Below are positions 61,551-64,000 of a DNA stretch of 64,000 nucleotides, piece by piece. The stretch is from Mariaggregatimicrobium sp964498785 (lineage in GTDB: Bacteria; Zhuqueibacterota; Zhuqueibacteria; Thermofontimicrobiales; Thiofontviventaceae): positions 62,001 through 126,000 of the forward strand of contig CAZCJL010000002.1 of the NCBI GenBank assembly GCA_964498785.1, in the 5' to 3' direction. How positions within the stretch are numbered: position 1 is the first letter of the stretch; each line of letters opens with the position of its first letter. The notes beneath the pieces were generated by a model. That model did no database searches, was not told where the DNA came from, and saw only the letters and a list, made by a program, of their open reading frames with translations. The translations under genes and the position numbers were made by a program.

Positions 61551-62690
61551 TTAATTCCTTCGTCCTTTCCATACGAATTTACTAATATTGCCCATGGCCC
61601 CGACGAATACGATATACGGGATTTGTACGATCGCCCACAGCGGAAAATATTTTATTAAATCCGTACGGTTGAATATAGACGCGCCCTTGATTAAGATAAT
61701 AAATTCTATTAACAATTTATATGATGTACAGCACAAAAAAGTTGAGAAAAATGAATTTTTTAAGAAAATTATTGGCAATGACATTAGAATAAACATACTT
61801 AAGAGAAACGTGTTAACCACGATTATAAAGAAGCATTTGTTCAGCTTTAATTGGTACGATCCGTTTGAAGCCCATCTTTTTCGCTGATTTAAGAGACCTT
61901 GAAATTTTTTTTCAGGTAGACTAAAATTAAAAGAATCCTTTGATGGTGCAAATCGAATTTTCCAATCAGTTCGTTTATGTACTAATTGTAAAAGCAAAAC
62001 ATCGTCTCCGGAAACACGATGTCCGATATCTTTAAAACCATCAACCTGTTCATAAGCAACTTTTCGATAACCAAGATTTTGACCAGTGGCTGCTAATGGA
62101 AAATTTAAATTAATTGATCCCTGTGCTCCGGCAAGCAGCGCCAAAAAATCTACTGCCTGTAGTTTCTCAAAAATCGTTCGTTTGTCGTTTTTAGTGCCTA
62201 ACTGGGAAAAGCCAACAACCATGCCAACCTCTGGCATGAAATACGAAACCATAGTTTCAATCCATTGTGGCTTTATTCGACAATCTGCATCTGAGGTTAA
62301 AATAATTTCACCCTGACTGGCAACGATGCCTTGATGAATTGCATTTTTCTTGGCGACCAGGGTTTTGCCCGGATCCGGTGTGGCCCTGATGATTTTAATA
62401 AAAGGATATTTTTTTGAAAATGCATTTCCTATTTCGTAGGTTTTATCCTTAGAACCATCGTCAATGATAATTACTTCATATTTATTTGTCGCGTATGTTT
62501 GCGAAACCAGGTCATTTAAAATATTGCCGATATTCTGTTCTTCATTCCGCGCTGCCACGACAACAGATACGCTATACTGTTTTTGCGTCCGTTCGCGGTT
62601 GGGAAAAAACAAGCCGAGTAAGAAGATTGATAGCGTAACAAAATATAGAATTGTGCTGATAATCAATAGTGCGCTGAATATAGATAGCAT
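61551..62690 (-). CDS. Family 2 glycosyltransferase with C-terminal membrane helices (second of tandem pair)
   Basis: 379 residues. One N-terminal helix (IFSALLIISTILYFVTLSI), a GT-A domain with VSVVVAARNEEQNIG, IIDDGSKDKTYEI, the DxD SDADCR, VSGDDVLLLQ and the acceptor-site QRKRW (LLNQRKRWAS), and three C-terminal helices. The QxxRW motif is that of processive and dolichol/polyprenol-type enzymes. It follows a paralogous gene by 1 nt. Confidence 0.92.
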   Translation of the reverse strand: MLSIFSALLIISTILYFVTLSIFLLGLFFPNRERTQKQYSVSVVVAARNEEQNIGNILNDLVSQTYATNKYEVIIIDDGSKDKTYEIGNAFSKKYPFIKIIRATPDPGKTLVAKKNAIHQGIVASQGEIILTSDADCRIKPQWIETMVSYFMPEVGMVVGFSQLGTKNDKRTIFEKLQAVDFLALLAGAQGSINLNFPLAATGQNLGYRKVAYEQVDGFKDIGHRVSGDDVLLLQLVHKRTDWKIRFAPSKDSFNFSLPEKKFQGLLNQRKRWASNGSYQLKLNKCFFIIVVNTFLLSMFILMSLPIIFLKNSFFSTFLCCTSYKLLIEFIILIKGASIFNRTDLIKYFPLWAIVQIPYIVFVGAMGNISKFVWKGRRN

Positions 62691-62691
62691 T

Positions 62692-63858
62692 TCATATCCC
62701 TTGAGATTCAGATTCAGGATTTATTTTCGCGTGATAGCCAGTCCCTTTCCATTGGAATTTTCCCAGTTGTCCCCATAAACCAAATATTGTGATATATGGA
62801 ATATGAAGAATCGCTGCAATCGGAAAATATTTTAAATAACGTTGAAATGAAAAAAGCCGCGCTGTTTTAAAAAGCAATGTAAATTCGACAAACGATTTAA
62901 TACTGAAAGCCCCCGCAAAAATATATAAAAAATGAATTGACCATAATGATAGAAGTGGCAACAGGAACAGCAGCATATTGAACAAATATACAGCGGTCAG
63001 TCCGGTAATCATCTTTTTTGAATAATGTTTGCCTTTTGATGCATGTCTAATCCGTTGATTCATGAATTGCCTGAAAGTTGCCGGGGCTATCGATGAAACA
63101 ATGGAATTTATCCCGATTGCGTATTTTATGCGCCAATTTGTCTCATCACGTACTTTGTGTAAGAAAAGGTCATCGTCGCCAGAAACCAGATGCGCGATTT
63201 GATTGAAACCGCTGACTTGTTTGTAAACAGCTCTCCGATATGCTAAGTTGCGGGCATTGCACGTCAGTGGAAAACCCGCGCCAAAACTCCCGGCTGCTAC
63301 TGCTGCCAATGAAAGCGAGTCCAGGCAGACCAATTTCTCAAGCAGAGAATGCTTTTTAAATCGATCCAGGGGTGAAAAGCCAGCTACCAGTCCAACATCT
63401 TTTGTAAAATAACTGACAATGGAACGAACCCAACCATGATTGGGAGCGCAGTCCGCATCTGTAAACAGTAAAATATCGTTTTCCGAAGCGTGTATGCCTT
63501 GTTGAAGCGCGTTTTTCTTTGGTGCAATCCCTGATGGCGTCTCATGAATTTGAATTAACTTCACATTTTTATAGCGCTGCGCATATCTCTCGATGATACC
63601 TGCGGTTCCGTCAGTAGAACGATCATCTATTACATTAATATCTAATTTGTCTGCCGGATAATCCTGATCCACAAGTGCTTGCAGACAATCTGTAATGTTT
63701 TTATCTTCATTGCGTGCTGCAACAATCACAGAAATTGCCGGCGTTGCATGAGACCGTCCGTAGAGTAATCGGGATAATCCCTGGTTCAGTTTTAAAATAA
63801 TAACGATGTAAAATATAGTTAAGAGAGCTATTATAATCAACATATCCGGTGCGTACAA
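62692..63858 (-). CDS. Family 2 glycosyltransferase with C-terminal membrane helices (first of tandem pair)
   Basis: 388 residues, paralogous to the preceding entry over its whole length: N-terminal helix, ISVIVAARNEDKNITDC, VIDDRSTDGTAGI, TDADCAPN, VSGDDDLFLHKV, and the same ending (FKWKG-like WQLGKFQWKG). The acceptor motif is QRIRH instead of QxxRW, so Trp is replaced by His. The two enzymes may have different sugar donors or one may be a partner. It starts 12 nt after the outer-membrane protein gene at the window edge. Confidence 0.92.
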   Translation of the reverse strand: MYAPDMLIIIALLTIFYIVIILKLNQGLSRLLYGRSHATPAISVIVAARNEDKNITDCLQALVDQDYPADKLDINVIDDRSTDGTAGIIERYAQRYKNVKLIQIHETPSGIAPKKNALQQGIHASENDILLFTDADCAPNHGWVRSIVSYFTKDVGLVAGFSPLDRFKKHSLLEKLVCLDSLSLAAVAAGSFGAGFPLTCNARNLAYRRAVYKQVSGFNQIAHLVSGDDDLFLHKVRDETNWRIKYAIGINSIVSSIAPATFRQFMNQRIRHASKGKHYSKKMITGLTAVYLFNMLLFLLPLLSLWSIHFLYIFAGAFSIKSFVEFTLLFKTARLFSFQRYLKYFPIAAILHIPYITIFGLWGQLGKFQWKGTGYHAKINPESESQGI

Positions 63859-63870
63859 AAATAGTGCATT

Positions 63871-64000
63871 TTACCAATTAAACGTTAAATCAAAGCTAAC
63901 GTGATTATTTTTTGAGTTATTACCGGCTTCTCTGTTTAAGTTATCGGTATGGATATAAAAGTAATTCAGTGATAAGAAAATATCTCTGAATAATTGATCT
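63871..64000 (-). CDS. C-terminus of an outer-membrane beta-barrel protein (cut by window edge)
   Basis: The last 42 codons of a frame that continues beyond the window. It ends in FLSLNYFYIHT and then NHVSFDLTFNW before the stop (63871-63873). Alternating hydrophobic strands and a terminal Trp are typical of proteins inserted by BAM. It lies 12 nt before the tandem glycosyltransferase pair and probably shares their transcript. The family cannot be told from this tail. Confidence 0.65.
   Translation of the reverse strand, partial: DQLFRDIFLSLNYFYIHTDNLNREAGNNSKNNHVSFDLTFNW

Overview
The window reads as a chromosomal segment of a diderm, AT-rich bacterium of the FCB group outside classical Bacteroidetes (Calditrichota/KSB1/Marinimicrobia-like); this placement is an inference. 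Supporting signs: two secreted proteins end in a Por/T9SS type A-like sorting domain with the YxNPFNxxT or YPNP signature; there are LptE, TolC, several outer-membrane beta-barrels and a DPP11-like S46 peptidase; and promoters look like ordinary sigma70 sites (TTGACW, 17 bp, TATNNT) rather than the Bacteroidetes TTTG/TAnnTTTG type. I see no rRNA, tRNA, CRISPR array, prophage or complete insertion sequence. About 54 genes are supported, two of them cut by the window edges.

Layout. 1-5.1 kb (minus): Gfo/Idh/MocA oxidoreductase (cut by the left edge), a secreted BNR-repeat/T9SS protein, and a response regulator with a decayed NtrC-type AAA+ domain. 5.4-14.1 kb (plus): OPT transporter, a very strong promoter with a short ORF, zinc-ribbon rhomboid protease, ferredoxin, then a cluster of outer-membrane protein, CxxCH lipoprotein, penicillin-acylase homologue and YhaM-like nuclease. 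14.5-22.1 kb (plus): a YIP1 protein, a MacAB-TolC-type efflux operon with two different permeases, a STAS protein and a pentapeptide-repeat protein. 22.1-25.6 kb: a secreted protein with a broken zincin motif and a gamma-glutamyltransferase homologue without its nucleophile. 25.6-27.9 kb (minus): a REP-type Y1 transposase, DUF72 and an alpha/beta hydrolase. 28.1-32.7 kb (plus): OM barrel, S46 dipeptidyl-peptidase, DUF5009-type membrane acyltransferase. 32.7-35 kb (minus): FHA-GGDEF cyclase, OB-fold protein, DUF457 protein. 35.1-40.5 kb (plus): zinc-ribbon protein, SLBB protein, OM protein, FabH, PBP4-type DD-peptidase. 40.5-54.6 kb (minus): orphan DNA methyltransferase, CoaE, a subtilase, GT2, TPR protein, LptE, sigma54 activator, UDP-sugar epimerase, a degenerate PurD homologue and UvrB. 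54.8-57.6 kb (plus): PpiD/SurA-like isomerase and a lipid kinase. 57.7-64 kb (minus): B12-radical SAM, PilZ, radical SAM/SPASM, two tandem GT2s and the C-terminus of an OM barrel.

How genes work together. Envelope biogenesis dominates (LptE, PpiD, DacB, OM proteins, efflux, glycosyltransferases), with peptide uptake and turnover (OPT, S46, GGT-like, rhomboid, subtilase) and c-di-GMP signalling (FHA-GGDEF with I-site; PilZ receptor).

Most unusual: five genes keep the full-length fold of a known enzyme family but have lost defining active-site residues (penicillin acylase, GGT, PurD, a zincin, and an NtrC-type AAA+). They stay open over 470-790 codons, so they look like retained pseudoenzymes, not recent pseudogenes. 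A second theme is several unrelated palindromic MITE/REP-like elements in gaps, with one REP-type transposase gene in the same window. A third is an orphan methyltransferase promoter carrying a perfect dyad between its -35 and -10 boxes.
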